Shown piece by piece: positions 11,084 through 21,825 of a stretch of DNA of 64,000 nucleotides (position 1 is its first letter; each line of letters starts with the position of its first letter). Location of the stretch: contig NC_062214.1 in NCBI RefSeq assembly GCF_902686445.1, positions 95,398,738-95,462,737 on the forward strand, in the 5' to 3' direction. The notes under the pieces were generated by a model. It saw nothing but the letters and a program-made list of their open reading frames with translations. It made no database searches and was not told where the DNA came from. Origin of the DNA: Sciurus carolinensis (taxonomy: Eukaryota > Chordata > Mammalia > Rodentia > Sciuridae). A program made the position numbers and the translations under genes.

Positions 11084-11340
11084 TGTGTGAATATCCTTAA
11101 AATGGTGATTTTAAAATTTGAGGGAACGATCCCAAATTGCTTTGAGAAGCTAAGTCTTGCTTTGGAAATATGCACACATGTGCCCATGCAATAAGTGCTT
11201 TTAAGTATTGTAAATTACTGTACATCACAGCATTGTTGATGCAATAGGATTTGACAAGAAGAAAACATTCGTATTGTTAATAAAAACTTAAGGAATACTC
11301 TTTTCAAAAGCAAGATGAAAGCTTGGTGACCGTTCATTCA

Positions 11341-11556
11341 TCTTTTTTTTGGGAGGTGGGATGGGTAACCAGGGATTGAACTCAGGGGCACTCAACTACT
11401 GAGCCACATCCCCAGCTCTATTTTCTATTTTATTTAGAGATAAGGTCTCACTGAGTTGCTCAGTGACTCACTTTTGCTGACTTTGAACTCGTAATCCTCC
11501 TGCCTCAGCCTCCAGAGCCGCTGGGATTACAGGTATGTGCCACCATGCCCGGCTTC
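11341..11556 (-). mobile_element. MEN-type SINE in the 3'UTR
   Basis: Complete dimer: GGGATTGAACTCAGGGGCAC, AGGTCTCACTGAGTTGCTC, TGCCACCATGCCCGGC. Sense relative to MINDY2. Confidence 0.9.
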
Positions 11557-12780
11557 ATCTGCCTCTTTTGCCAGCTCTAACAGAGATTTGGTTGATTCAA
11601 ATGTGCCTGTAATCTAGCCTATAAATATTGAAACCAAAAAGGTTTAAATTCTAATTTCTGGTAGCAGTATATGTAACAATGTCAAGTATTACAAAATAGT
11701 GTGAAAAAAAAAAAAACTGCTTTAAAATACTATCAAATTCCTATGAATGCAAACCGGCAATGAAATGCCTGAATGTATAACTTGTTACCTGAAGCAAAAT
11801 AAAATAAAGATACAATGCTCTAGATTCTTTATAACCTTTAAGGTTATATTTGCAAGGACAGCAGTATCTCTGAGAAGTTAATTTTAATAGAATTGAATAT
11901 TTAATTTTCCCTCACAGTAATCAAAGCAAATATTTAATCATTATTACTACTGGTATATCAAACTGAATTCCAGGAATGTAATAAAGTCTGAGTTGGAAAT
12001 ATTACATAGAAAAAGAGTGAATTAACAAACACACTGCATTATTTTTAAAGTTTTTTCTCATAAGTACACATTGACATCTACTTATCTGATAGCAGCACTG
12101 CTGGTTTTGAGTGAATTTTTTTTCTTCTAGAGGGAATGCAGAATGGCAGTATTATCTTTGGAACAAATTAAGATGATAGGAACAAACAACAGAAGAATAA
12201 CTTCTACACATATATTCTTCAAGGGTAATAAATAGGTAAGTATATAATTATGGAAAAATATGCCTCAAATATACTTTTGTAAATTATCCAAGGTTTTTTT
12301 TTTTTTTTTTTATTAAAATATAATACACTGTCACTACTATCTGTTCTGGAAAGAACAAACCTTGAGGTTTGAACTTTCCTTCCACCAAGTGATATCAAGA
12401 GTAAACTTGGATTAAGGTCAACTTGCTTTAGCCAATGGAGAGTTCTATAGTACATCTGATTACTTTACCAATGTCTAGATATTCTGGGTAACAACCAAGA
12501 GACTCACCAAATATTTTATATCTAAGTTTTATACCCCAAACAGGTTCTCTGATGATTTATCATTCTATAGTAGGAAGTCTGAAGGAATAACAAATTATGT
12601 AACACAAATAGACATGCAAAATAGAAGGATATAAAAGATACAGCTTGGCCCTGGATTTATTTCCCCTTAGAATAATTCCTTCTATAAATAACACTTTTTA
12701 CATATAGATTCATCCTATAACTGGTTTTGGATCACAGAGAAAGTTAAGGATATAACATTAAAAAAAAAAAATTCTAGACT

Positions 12781-12803
12781 TTTTTTTTTTTTTTTTTTTT
12801 TTT
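12781..12803. repeat. Poly(T) tract
   Basis: An uninterrupted T run of about 23 bases with no recognisable SINE attached. It would be a poly(A) tract in the MINDY2 transcript. Confidence 0.9.
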
Positions 12804-14195
12804 GTATTCTTTTGTCACCCAGACCACAAGAAATATTCTCCAAGTGGATGCTCAGGTCATGTTATGTTGTTCTTAAACAAATTTTCTGAGGCTCAGAATG
12901 TAAATTATACACTACTTGCAGCAGCAGTTTTTTTCAAAAATGACTAAAACAAACTTTAAATATAAAGCATATAAAAAGGATTATTAAGGATAGTTGTCCA
13001 AACTATATCTAGAAATACAGGAAAATATGTGTTGCCTCATAATAAAGTTAAATAAATATTTTTTCTGAATTCTATAAACACTGTAAGATGTTTTAGGTTT
13101 ATTTGGTTCTCATAAGTTAAAAAATCTTCTTGCTTTTACATAAATTCCTCTAAACTCTTATCTACTCTCATTTTTATTAACGTCTTTCACTAGACTCAGA
13201 TTATCTTTTACTTTCTCATAGAAATGTGCTTTTTTTGTTGGTTTTAATAAGTAAATTTAATTTTCTAGTAATAAACATGATTTAAAATTTAAGGTTCAAG
13301 GTTATTCTAGAAAAAGGTAGACACTGAACTATCTGCTTTTCTATACCCTCATATTTACAAGGCCTAGCATCCACTGTGGTTTCCTCCTTAAACTCACTTG
13401 TCACATTGTTAATAAATAGTAGCTACAGTCCAGGTTACCTACTTAAAGACTTCAAAATTCCTCAAAATTTCACAACACTACAAAGTCATTAATATCTGAT
13501 TTGGATAGGTTATAATATTAGTGTTATGTAAATTTTTGCTATTGGAAAAGAAATACAAATCTTTATTTTTTTCTATCTAAATTAAATCCAAGCTCCATTA
13601 TTGGTTCTTAAGATAATATCTAAAATGTACATTACTAAAGAAAGGTAAAGCTGTTCAAGGGCTGAACTAGTCCAATATACAATTAAGGATCATTTATTCC
13701 TGTTATTTTTTGTACTTTTTTCTTTTTAAATCCCATATTAAACCCCTGGTTTCTCATGGATTAGATCATAATTTAATGTTGCAAAAATTTCAGAAACTAT
13801 TGTGCTAATACTTAGATTTCAGGAAGGAATCAGACTAAATCAAATACCTCCATTCATCGTTAGAAGATAAAATAGCTTACTAACTGATATGAGTTATGAA
13901 TGTCACTATGACACAAAATTCGCTGTGATTTGCTTATTTGGCTACAAGTGCAGTATTCTTCATGAATGACAACACAGCATTTCCAACTTGTAACATGAAA
14001 CTCCAGCTCATAAAGAGTATATTGTATGACTTGAAGAAGTTTGATTGTAACAAAGTAACAACCTTTCCCCTGAAAAACATGAACAAAATCCATTGGGAAA
14101 TCAGGCACAGACGGTATTTATCAGGTTTTCTTCCTTTCCTCCTGTGGTTTTGTTTCTCAACACATACAGGTAATTCCAGGAGAATTTAGTACTTG

Positions 14196-14324
14196 TTACA
14201 AAATGACACAGTTATTCTTTTCCTTTTCCTTTTCTTTATCTTTTTCTCGAGGTTCCTTTCGTTTCCGTTCACTGTTCCCAGATTGTCTTCCACTTGATGG
14301 AGAGGCTTGTGCTGGCTGGCCCTG
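14196..14324 (-). CDS. MINDY2: MINDY2 terminal coding exon (C-terminal tail, CAAX box)
   Basis: The acceptor (cttaaag|CAG on the minus strand) opens 42 codons and a TAA at 14198-14196. The exon starts in phase 0, which matches the donor of the exon at 15692. The product is the MINDY2 tail: QGQPAQASPSSGRQSG, then a basic/charged run (ERKRKEPREKDK) with alternating Lys-Glu, ending NNCVIL. CVIL is a CAAX motif. With Leu last it is predicted to be geranylgeranylated, which would tether the deubiquitinase to membranes. The Lys/Glu run comes from an A/G-rich repeat (14214-14245) and may vary in length between individuals. Recognition rests on the CAAX ending combined with the upstream exons; the MINDY1 paralogue has a different tail. 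Confidence 0.95.
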   Translation of the reverse strand, partial: QGQPAQASPSSGRQSGNSERKRKEPREKDKEKEKEKNNCVIL

Positions 14325-15044
14325 CTTTAAGAAAAACACACAGGAAAATTATTTCAACTGTTCTAAGTGCTTTATCACAGGTATTTAGAAAGAATAGCCG
14401 TAAGAGTGAAAGGCATCACCAAAGGGAAAAGAAGCTCCTGGTACACAGATTTGTTATATTACAGGGTATCTCTATCATGGTTAACGTATCATTCTAAATA
14501 GATAATAATTAATGTATTTGTTATTTCAAATATATGGAATTCCAAACACAAGTTTCTAATTTAAGAACTATTTATTTTGAAGTTTAGAAAATGTTAGCCT
14601 TTTGGTAAACTATAATAATTCTTCAAGACTTCACTGGTATTTATACCAAAACAGATTTTAAAAGGAGAAAAACAAATCTTGAGAATTGAGAGTATGAAAA
14701 AGTATATTCTATGAAATAGAAAAAGAAAACTTTTTGAGTGAAAACTAATTATAACATGATAGGATTTAATTAAGCTTGGAATAGTCAATATTTGATCTAG
14801 AAACTAATTTTACACTTATTCTAAAGAGGAATTCTATATTTAGTTTCACCAGACCTTAAAGGACATCTTCCTTTCTTGTATATCTCAATCAAAAAGAACA
14901 GTTCTGACATGGTACAGATAACATAAAAGAAGGGGGTTACTTTTTTGATTTAATAAAATAAGATTTAACATGTAGAAATCCACATAATAATCATATTTTG
15001 AGTGCTTAAACATAAACTGAGGGAAGTGAAAATGTGCTTACACT

Positions 15045-15250
15045 GAATACTTCGTACATATCATAGACATTGAATTAAGTGCTAACATTACTAATTCTTC
15101 ACCAGAATCTAAGAGTTAAGTATCATCTGTTATTTTACAGATAGGGAAATGAAGTTAAGAGAGTAAAGGACTTTGTCCAGGGTACTGCAATTAGGAAGAA
15201 AGAAGAGATACAGGAAATGTGAATCAACATCTATCTGGCTCCAGTAATAC
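15045..15250 (+). mobile_element. MIR element
   Basis: Core features of MIR are visible: TTATTTTACAGATAGGGAAA, AAGTTAAGAGAGTAAAGGAC and a CTGGCTCCAG-like end. Confidence 0.7.
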
Positions 15251-15384
15251 CTCAAACTGTCTCTACCTCACAGAAAGCACTTGGTTCAAATGGGTTCTTT
15301 TTTTTTTTTTTTTTTTTTGCAGCTCTAAAGAACTAAAAAATAAGTCTAAAAATATCTTAGCATCAGAACCTCCAGAAAATAATT

Positions 15385-15495
15385 ATGGGGTTGGGGATAT
15401 AGTTCAGTTGGTAGAGTGCTTGTCTTGCAAGCACAAGGGTGCTGGGTTCGATCCCCAGCACCACAAAAAAAAAAAAAAAAAAAAAAAAAAAAGAA
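15385..15495 (+). mobile_element. Young ID SINE with target-site duplication
   Basis: Near-consensus tRNA-Ala-like ID (TAGAGTGCTTGTCTTGCAAG, GGTTCGATCCCCAGCACCAC) with a long A tail. It is flanked by AGAAAATAATT at 15374-15384 and 15496-15506, a perfect 11-bp duplication, so the insertion is recent. It is antisense to MINDY2. The intact A and B box sequences make it look like a tRNA gene, but it is a SINE. Confidence 0.93.
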
Positions 15496-15691
15496 AGAAA
15501 ATAATTGTACATAAAAAAATTAGGATAGCCACAAACTTTGGACAATATAAAAAAAAATCCATGGGTGCTAAAATGCTAAAATAACTCAAAAGTTCAAATG
15601 TCAGTTCCTAATTAACTTTTTTTTACCATAAGCAGAAACTTTTTTATTGCTAAAGTGACCACTGTATTTAGGAATCAACACTAATTTTTAC

Positions 15692-15892
15692 CTGGGTCTG
15701 TGTAGAAGCAGTAGTAGCAGCAGCAGCTGCTGCCGCTTGTTCCTGTTCCTGATAGTATTGAGAAGCCCGTCTATCCTCTTCCTCTTGAAGTTTCTTTGCT
15801 AGTTCCAAATCACTGATTCCTTCTGGGATTTGTTCCCAGTTGATCTCTTGACTCTGCTGTTCTTGTTGTAGTGATAAAGCCATAAGATAATC
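15692..15892 (-). CDS. MINDY2: MINDY2 exon with ubiquitin-binding MIU helices
   Basis: 201 bp, 67 codons, phase 0 at both ends (acceptor ccttag|GAT, donor CAG|gtaaaa). It begins DYLMALSLQQEQQ, a UIM/MIU-like helix with the Ala-Leu-x-x-Ser pattern. The second motif follows, SDLELAKKLQEEED, a clear MIU with the L-A-x-x-L-Q-x-E-E core. These motifs bind ubiquitin in K48 chains and position long chains for the catalytic domain. Next comes a Gln/Glu-rich stretch and an alanine run of seven, followed by TTASTQTQ. The Ala run is coded by a mixed GCA/GCT/GCG tract (about 15711-15737), a likely site of length variation. Confidence 0.97.
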
Positions 15893-16338
15893 CTAAGGAA
15901 TTAAATTATAATCATTTTTAGCTTTGGGATTTTACTCAAGAACTAATGAATATGAATATAGATGTTATATTTATAAAGCTTTGAGAATGGAAAAAAACCT
16001 GCCAGACTATGTACAACTATAATGCATCAATAAAAAAATATGAAACAACGATCAGTTTAAATATTAAAATGAGTTATGACAAGTATTTCCTTTGGGGAGC
16101 TATGCACTTATTTTAGTGATGTCACCATTGTTCAAAATATTTTACGAACTCATTTGAAATTCTTTCTAGAAGCAATAAGTAAGATATTCAAGAAAACTTA
16201 AAAAAAGAAAGAAAAAAGAAAACTCCATCTGTATACAAAAGAAACACATGCATGTAGAAATTTCAGACAAAACAGCAAACCATAAGAAAATTTCATGTGA
16301 CCAAAATATTATTAGAATAACTATTAACAGTTTATATT

Positions 16339-16590
16339 GGGTGGGAAGGGTTAGTGTTGGGGTTGGAGTTGGGTTTAGGGAGGGGGGCAGGAATAGAGGA
16401 AGGAAGGACTGTATAGATGGAGGGGAAGGGTGGGAGGGGAGGGGGGGAAGGGAAAAAATGGCAGAATGAATCAAACAACATTACCCTATGTAGATTTATG
16501 ATTACACAAATGGTATGCCTTTACGCCATGTACAGACAGAGAAACAACATGTATCCCATTTGTTTACAATTTTATAATAAAAAAAAAAAA
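16339..16590 (+). mobile_element. 5'-truncated L1, 3'UTR only
   Basis: Matches the last ~250 bp of the L1 ending at 51016, including the G-rich polypurine stretch, CAAACAACATTACCCTATG-like text and the CATTTGTTTACAAT end with an A tail. It is flanked by AGTTTATATT at 16329-16338 and 16591-16600, a 10-bp target-site duplication. This is a classic short, dead-on-arrival L1 insertion. Confidence 0.93.
16355..16455 (+). repeat. G-rich polypurine tract of an L1 3'UTR
   Basis: Repeated GGG and GGGG runs with A spacers (GGGAGGGGAGGGGGGGAAGG and similar). Runs of this kind can fold as a G-quadruplex. In the MINDY2 transcript the tract would read as C-rich. Confidence 0.8.
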
Positions 16591-16710
16591 AGTTTATATT
16601 AACCCCATATTTTTCTACATTCACACACAAACTCAAACACATCTCCCACCTTCTATTATAACATTTTCTTTTCCATTTAATGTCGTAAAAATCTTTTTTA
16701 AAAACCCTAA

Positions 16711-16893
16711 GAGCTGGGTACGTTGGCACACGCTGGTAATCCCATTGACTTGGGAGGCTGAGGCCCAAAGGAACTTGGCAAGACCCAAGACCCTGTCTCT
16801 AATAAAATATAAAAAAGGGCTGGGGATGTGGTTTCTTGGTTAAGCACCCCTGAGTTCAATCCCTGATACAAATAACAAAACAACAACAACAAC
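16711..16893 (+). mobile_element. MEN-type SINE
   Basis: B1 half shortened in the middle (TGGGAGGCTGAGGCCCAAAG), then ID half (GGGCTGGGGATGTGGTTTC) and an (AAC)n tail. Confidence 0.85.
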
Positions 16894-17762
16894 AAAAACA
16901 ACCCCAAGAATTTCCCAAGATGATTTACTCACCATTCTTCTAAAAGATGCTTTTTAAGGCCAACATAGCTGTCCACTGTACATTAAAACCCAATTACTTA
17001 ACCACACTTCCCCTCCTCCCATACATACACCTAAAGTATTTCCTATGAGAAAAAGTGATATATTTTTAGTCAAAAGTTGTATTATCTGACTTAATGCCCA
17101 CTTTGTGTTAAATGAAACCTGACTATTTTGTGCACCTTCCACCTATAATCTACCCTCAAAAAAGAGAATTTAAATAACTTAGAAGACATGTAGAAGATCA
17201 TTCCTGTGAAGAACTTATACTACATATTCATGAATATGTTACTAATATTAAGAATTTGTCCTTCAAAATTTTTTCCTCAATTTCAAAATCTGTTCTTTAC
17301 CATAGTCTTGAATCCACTTTGCTTGCTACTTCCACAGACACTAATCACAACACCTTACAACTTCATTTCCTCTGCTCCATTAATTTTTACATATAGTTGT
17401 TACAAAAATTCCGTACATTTTCTTAAGTAATAGAGAATGCCTCTATATAGAGGCTATATAATTCTTCTATATGGCTTCTGAAGGAAAACGAATACATTGA
17501 CTATCACAGCTATTTTTCAAAAAAAGTCAAAAGTTCTAGAAAGATTAACATTTGTTGGAATCAAGTATACTTTTTCTTTTACAAATAAATATTTTCCCCC
17601 ATATTTTTTATTGGTTGAAATCAAGTATTCTATACATCATAGTTTGCTATTCAAATTACTCTTTTACAACTTAACATATAATATAATTGGTCCAATTTCT
17701 ACCCTCTCTACTACTGTGGGATCTTTGAGGACAGGACTAAATGATTTCTCTCTGTTATCTTT

Positions 17763-17940
17763 TTAAGTACTGGAGAGTGAACCCACACTTTACCATTCAG
17801 CTGTATCCTTGGCGCTTTTTATTCTTTATTTTGAGTCAGGGTCTTGCTAAGTTGCCCAGGCTGGGTTCAAACTTGCAATCTTCCTGCCTCAGCCTCCCAA
17901 GTCACTGGAATTACAGGCATGTAATACTGCACCTTGGCTG
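17763..17940 (-). mobile_element. MEN-type SINE
   Basis: GTACTGGAGAGTGAACCC, GTCAGGGTCTTGCTAAGTTG, CAGCCTCCCAAGTCACTGG. Confidence 0.8.
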
Positions 17941-18051
17941 ATTTACCTTTATCTTTGTATCTGCAGGACCTAGTTATAGTTCCAGGAATACTTCTCACTG
18001 AATATTAGCTAAGTGAACAGTCTCTATGCACTTAAATTGTTATTAGCAAAA

Positions 18052-18151
18052 ATTTTTTTTTTTTTTTTTTGGGGGGGGTGCTGGGGATCGAACCCAGGGC
18101 CTTGTGTTTACAATGCAAGCACTCTACCGACTGAGCTATCTCCCCAGCCCC
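18052..18151 (-). mobile_element. Young ID SINE with target-site duplication
   Basis: Long T run, then near-consensus antisense ID (GCTGGGGATCGAACCCAGGG, ACTGAGCTATCTCCCCAGCC). Flanked by GTTATTAGCAAAA at 18039-18051 and 18152-18164, a perfect 13-bp duplication. It is sense relative to MINDY2. Confidence 0.93.
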
Positions 18152-18570
18152 GTTATTAGCAAAATTTATGTCCATGGTTTAACATGACCATATTTATGCC
18201 TCAGCAGGGAAGAATTAGTATTATCATCATATCTGAAGTAATACACACACTGTAGCTCTGAAACTGCCAACCTATAGTAGGCAAAAATCTTGTTTCAGTT
18301 CTAAATGAAAGTTCTCCTTCCTAGGGCTGCCCTGCTTTGTCTGCTCCTCCTTTTCTTGAACTCTTAAGTTTAGAACACTTAACTATTCTTTGACCAGTGT
18401 ATGCTATCTTCTAGACTCCCTCTTTTCTGCTCTTTCTGACTAGTCAAAATATGTCTCAAAATATTACACTTATCTCTTCAATTCTTCTTACTTGAATTGT
18501 TGGTCTTTATTTACATCCATGTCCTTCCTATGCATCCTCTGCATAGCTGTTTTTTAAAAATATGAAGATA

Positions 18571-18782
18571 GCCAGGTCAGGCACAGTGCTGCAAGCCTGT
18601 AATCCCAGTAACTCAAGAGGCTGAATCAGTAGAAAGTTCAAGGCCATTATAGGCAACTCAATGAGACCCTAAGCAACTTAGTAAGACCCTGTCTCAAAAT
18701 AAAAAATACAAAAAGACTGGCAATGTAGTTTAGTGGCAAAATGCCCCTGAGTTCAACTCCAAGTACAAAAACAAAAACAACA
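18571..18782 (+). mobile_element. MEN-type SINE
   Basis: GCAAGCCTGTAATCCCAGTA, TAAGACCCTGTCTCAAAAT, then the ID half and an A-rich tail with AAAAAC units. Confidence 0.85.
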
Positions 18783-19073
18783 AGTACAGTAGACCATGTC
18801 ACTTTCACATTTAATAATTGGCATAGCTTCCCTATTGCAATTGGAATAAATTTAAACTCCTTATTTTGACCTTCACAGTTCAATATGATCAAGCCTTCTG
18901 AGCCAAAGTGTGTTAATGAATGTACATGTAGAATGATCACTTACCTATTTAGGAAGTATCAGGAAAACCTCACAAATAAATTTAGAATGAATCTAATTAA
19001 AAAAATCTGGATCACTGAATTGACATTTGAAAAGAATATTTTAAACAATATGAAGAAGGCAAAATAAGTTTAC

Positions 19074-19247
19074 CTGATCTATTTGATCTTGTTGTCCTTT
19101 ATATACAGTTTCAGGATCTGAAGGAGGCCGCAGATGAAATTCAGAGTCACAGAAATTTCCATCACCATCTACATTGTGCAGGCTTTCCCAAACAACTTTT
19201 TCTTCAGTAAGAAACCCCTGGTCTGTTACCAACAAATACAACTGACC
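19074..19247 (-). CDS. MINDY2: MINDY2 exon, end of the catalytic domain
   Basis: 174 bp, 58 codons, phase 0 at both ends (acceptor ttactaag|GGT, donor CAG|gtaaac). The product GQLYLLVTDQGFLTEEKVVW... contains the LVTDQGF strand that follows the catalytic histidine in the MINDY fold. It continues with ESLHNVDGDGNFCDSEF and a Pro/Asp-rich linker ending KGQQDQIDQ that leads into the MIU helices. Every residue is in frame, with no stop or indel. Confidence 0.97.
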
Positions 19248-19855
19248 CTTAGTAAGAAATAAAAGAATAAGAGTGTTAAATGAATGAATCAAAACTAGTT
19301 AATATTACATTTAATGAAAAATTTTAATCTGCAGAAAGTATTAATTATTCCTATCAGCCATTTTTGTACAAGACAATAAATAAACCAAGTAGATATCTTA
19401 TTTGCTCAAATATGTCTGGTTTTAAATGTAGTTTATAATTAGCACACTACAGTATAAACAGAAATAAGAACTCTCAGCATACTAACATATGACTTAGAAA
19501 CAGCTTCATGTATTTGTAATATTTTTCAAAATAGAAAAATATTATACAAGTTCCTGAAAAAAACATCAGGTAATAAAAATGATACCATGCTGCCTGACTT
19601 TGTTTGTTTTGTAAATCAAGCCTATATGACTAATCTAAATCATACCAATTTTTCTTTTCTCTGTATCATTATTGCTCTCACTTTGTATACCACTTCTATT
19701 TTGTTTGTGTTTCTACTATGGCACCAAATCTCCTGGCACTATGATTGTGTTTTCTTGCCTTTTAGTCCCCAGACTATATTTTTATTTTACTTTATATTTT
19801 GGTACAAGAGCTCGAACCCAGAATCTGCTGAGCATACATACATTCTCAGATCTAT

Positions 19856-19906
19856 ACTAGGGATTGAACCCAAAGGAACTTTACCAGGGAGCTCTATCCT
19901 CAGTCT
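19856..19906 (-). mobile_element. ID SINE fragment
   Basis: ACTAGGGATTGAACCCAAAG then GGGAGCTCTATCCTCAGTC; diverged. Confidence 0.6.
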
Positions 19907-19932
19907 TATTTGTTCATTTGTTTGCTTATTTA

Positions 19933-20115
19933 TTTTTGTGGTACTGGAGATTTAACCAAGGACACTGTAACACTGAGCTATACCTTCGGCCTTTTTCTAT
20001 GTTTATTTTGAGACAGGGTCTTGCTAAATTGTTCAAGCTGGCCTAAACTTGTGGTTCTTTTGCTTCAGCCTCCTGAGTCGCTGGGATTAGAGGCATGAAC
20101 CACTGCACCCAGCTA
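19933..20115 (-). mobile_element. MEN-type SINE
   Basis: GTGGTACTGGAGATTTAACC, GAGACAGGGTCTTGCTAAAT, GAACCACTGCACCCAGC. Confidence 0.85.
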
Positions 20116-20567
20116 GAATATATTTTTACATCTTTATTGCTGGGCCTAAAATAAATTACATTCACAATCACAACAAGAGAATTTAGCTATGACCTTTAAT
20201 TTTTCATATGTGTTAGTTCTGACTCCAATCATACATAAAATCTATATATCATGTATACTATATGAGGTCTATATATTTCTTCAGATTTGCCAAAGTAAGA
20301 CCTTTTGATACTTGCTCAGAGTTCTCACTAGATAATAGTAATATAGGGTCTACTATTGCTCAAGAATCATACTTTCCATGTTCTCTTATGTTCACAATTA
20401 ATTTCATCATACTATATACCATATCTTTGCATTATAACTTATTTTATGTAGATCATGTATTGGATTGGTTGTTTAATAACCATAATCTTATCAATGATTT
20501 TCTCCAAATGGTACTTAAGAATAAATTCTTGGAGGGGTTCTTTCTTTCTTTTATTGTTTATTGCTGT

Positions 20568-20874
20568 TTTAAGGATTGAAATCAGGGCTTCATGCATGCT
20601 AGGCAAGCCAGTTCCACACTGAGCTACACTCCCAGTCCTTGTTTTTATTTTTAAAAAATTTATTTATTTTGTTTTTATTTTTAGAGACAGGTTCTTGCTA
20701 AGTTGCTCATGTTATCTCAAACTTGAGATCTTCAAGTACGAGGCCCTGGGTTCAATCCCCAACACTGAAAACAACAACAACAACAACAACAAACAAACAA
20801 ACAAAAACAAAAACAAAAAACTTGAGATCTTTCTGCTTCATTCTCCAGAGTAGCTGGGATTACAGGCATGTGCT
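20568..20874 (-). mobile_element. MEN-type SINE split by a younger ID insertion
   Basis: ID half (GCATGCTAGGCAAGCC, ACACTCCCAGTCC) and B1 half (GAGACAGGTTCTTGCTAAG ... GTAGCTGGGATTACAGGC). The B1 half is interrupted at 20733-20817 by a plus-strand ID piece. Confidence 0.85.
20733..20817 (+). mobile_element. 5'-truncated ID SINE nested in a MEN element
   Basis: Reads GAGGCCCTGGGTTCAATCCC, then an (AAC)n/(AAAC)n tail. The host sequence AAACTTGAGATCTT is duplicated exactly at 20719-20732 and 20818-20831 (14 bp), proving insertion into the older SINE. Confidence 0.92.
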
Positions 20875-20875
20875 C

Positions 20876-20945
20876 ACCTAACATTCACAAGGCCCTAGGC
20901 TTGATTCCCAGCACTACAAAATAAGTAAATAAAGGAAATAAAATG
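20876..20945 (+). mobile_element. ID SINE 3' fragment
   Basis: TCACAAGGCCCTAGGCTTG, TTCCCAGCACTACAAAAT and an AAAT-rich tail. Confidence 0.7.
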
Positions 20946-21296
20946 AAATAAAATACTGAAAAAAATTTCAAAAAACTATTTAATACAGAATACATTACAT
21001 TCTTAAATTATTAATGCATTATATAAAAATGATAAGGACAACACTAGAAAATTTTTACTTACAAATAGGCAATTGTATTACAAAAGAATATTGTCAAATT
21101 TTATAAATTGATAAAAATAAAACTTTTCAAATAAATTAATTCCAGTCTTTCAAACATGGAAAAATGCACTGACTGAATATTTTAGATTAACTAGCTTGGA
21201 TTCAAATTACTTAACATCTTTGGATTTTATGAAGTGATATAAAGGTACTCTAAAGACAAAGTTTGTAAGTATTTTATAAATTTCTTCTTCATTTTT

Positions 21297-21466
21297 ATTT
21301 TTTTGGTACTGGGGATTGAACCCTGGGGTGCTTTACCACTGAAATACACTCCCTGCCCTTTTTATTTTAGGGTCTTGCTAAGTTGCTGAGGTTGGCCTTG
21401 AACATGGAATCCACCTGCCTCTGCTTCCTGGGCAGCTAGGATAATAAGCATACACCAGCACACCTA
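21297..21466 (-). mobile_element. MEN-type SINE
   Basis: GGTACTGGGGATTGAACCC, TAGGGTCTTGCTAAGTTGC and a diverged B1 end. Confidence 0.85.
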
Positions 21467-21507
21467 AATATTTTATACATTTTAAAGTTTTTATTTATTT
21501 GTTTGTT

Positions 21508-21575
21508 TATGATTGAACTCAGTATTTCCTGCATGCTTGGCAAGCACTCTATTGCTGGGCTACATTCCCAGCCCT
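21508..21575 (-). mobile_element. ID SINE
   Basis: GCATGCTTGGCAAGCACTC, GCTACATTCCCAGCCC. Confidence 0.8.
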
Positions 21576-21624
21576 AATGCATTTTATAATTTGAAATTTT
21601 ATAATTTTTTTCTTTTCTTTCTTC

Positions 21625-21726
21625 CTTTTTTTTTTTTTTTTTTTTGCTTGTTGTGCTGGGGATCAAAGCCAGGGCCTTGTGCTTGCAAGGCAAGTACTCT
21701 ACCAGTGAGCAATATTCCCAACCCCC
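21625..21726 (-). mobile_element. ID SINE
   Basis: T run, GTGCTGGGGATCAAAGCCAG, GTGCTTGCAAGGCAAGTAC, CCCAACCCCC. Confidence 0.85.
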
Positions 21727-21825
21727 AAATTTATAAATTTCTAAGAGCGTTTCTAAGGTAGTTTATAATTGAAAGACAAACTTTAAAGCTACTTAACAAA
21801 CATCAATCTCAGAGCTACCTAGAGA

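Larger units (their letters stand above)
7265..14195 (-). other. MINDY2: Inferred long 3'UTR of MINDY2
   Basis: Between the stop codon (14198-14196) and the AATAAA at 7290 lie about 6.9 kb of AT-rich DNA with only four clear SINEs, far fewer than in the flanks. This fits selection on transcribed sequence, and human MINDY2 also has a very long 3'UTR as far as I recall. 8198-10967 and 11557-14195 contain no recognisable gene or clear recent repeat apart from homopolymers and a possible MIR remnant near 10100. No splice sites are needed to link this to the terminal coding exon. The extent is inference. Confidence 0.6.
14325..15691 (-). other. MINDY2: MINDY2 intron between the exons at 15692 and 14324
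   Basis: GT-AG intron of 1367 bp. It contains a MIR remnant (15045-15250) and a young ID SINE (15385-15495). The rest is AT-rich with nothing recognisable. Confidence 0.9.
15893..19073 (-). other. MINDY2: MINDY2 intron
   Basis: GT-AG intron of 3181 bp. It holds a truncated L1 3' end (16339-16590), SINEs at 16711, 17763, 18052 and 18571, and AT-rich sequence without recognisable content (15893-16328 and 16895-17760). Confidence 0.9.

Noticed and set aside
15385..15495. Possible tRNA gene (A/B box-like sequence)
   Set aside because: It is an ID SINE with a poly(A) tail and target-site duplication. The same applies to the other ID copies in the window.
15219..15584. 121-codon frame with a lysine run
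   Set aside because: It reads across the ID SINE and its poly(A) tail, which supplies the lysines.
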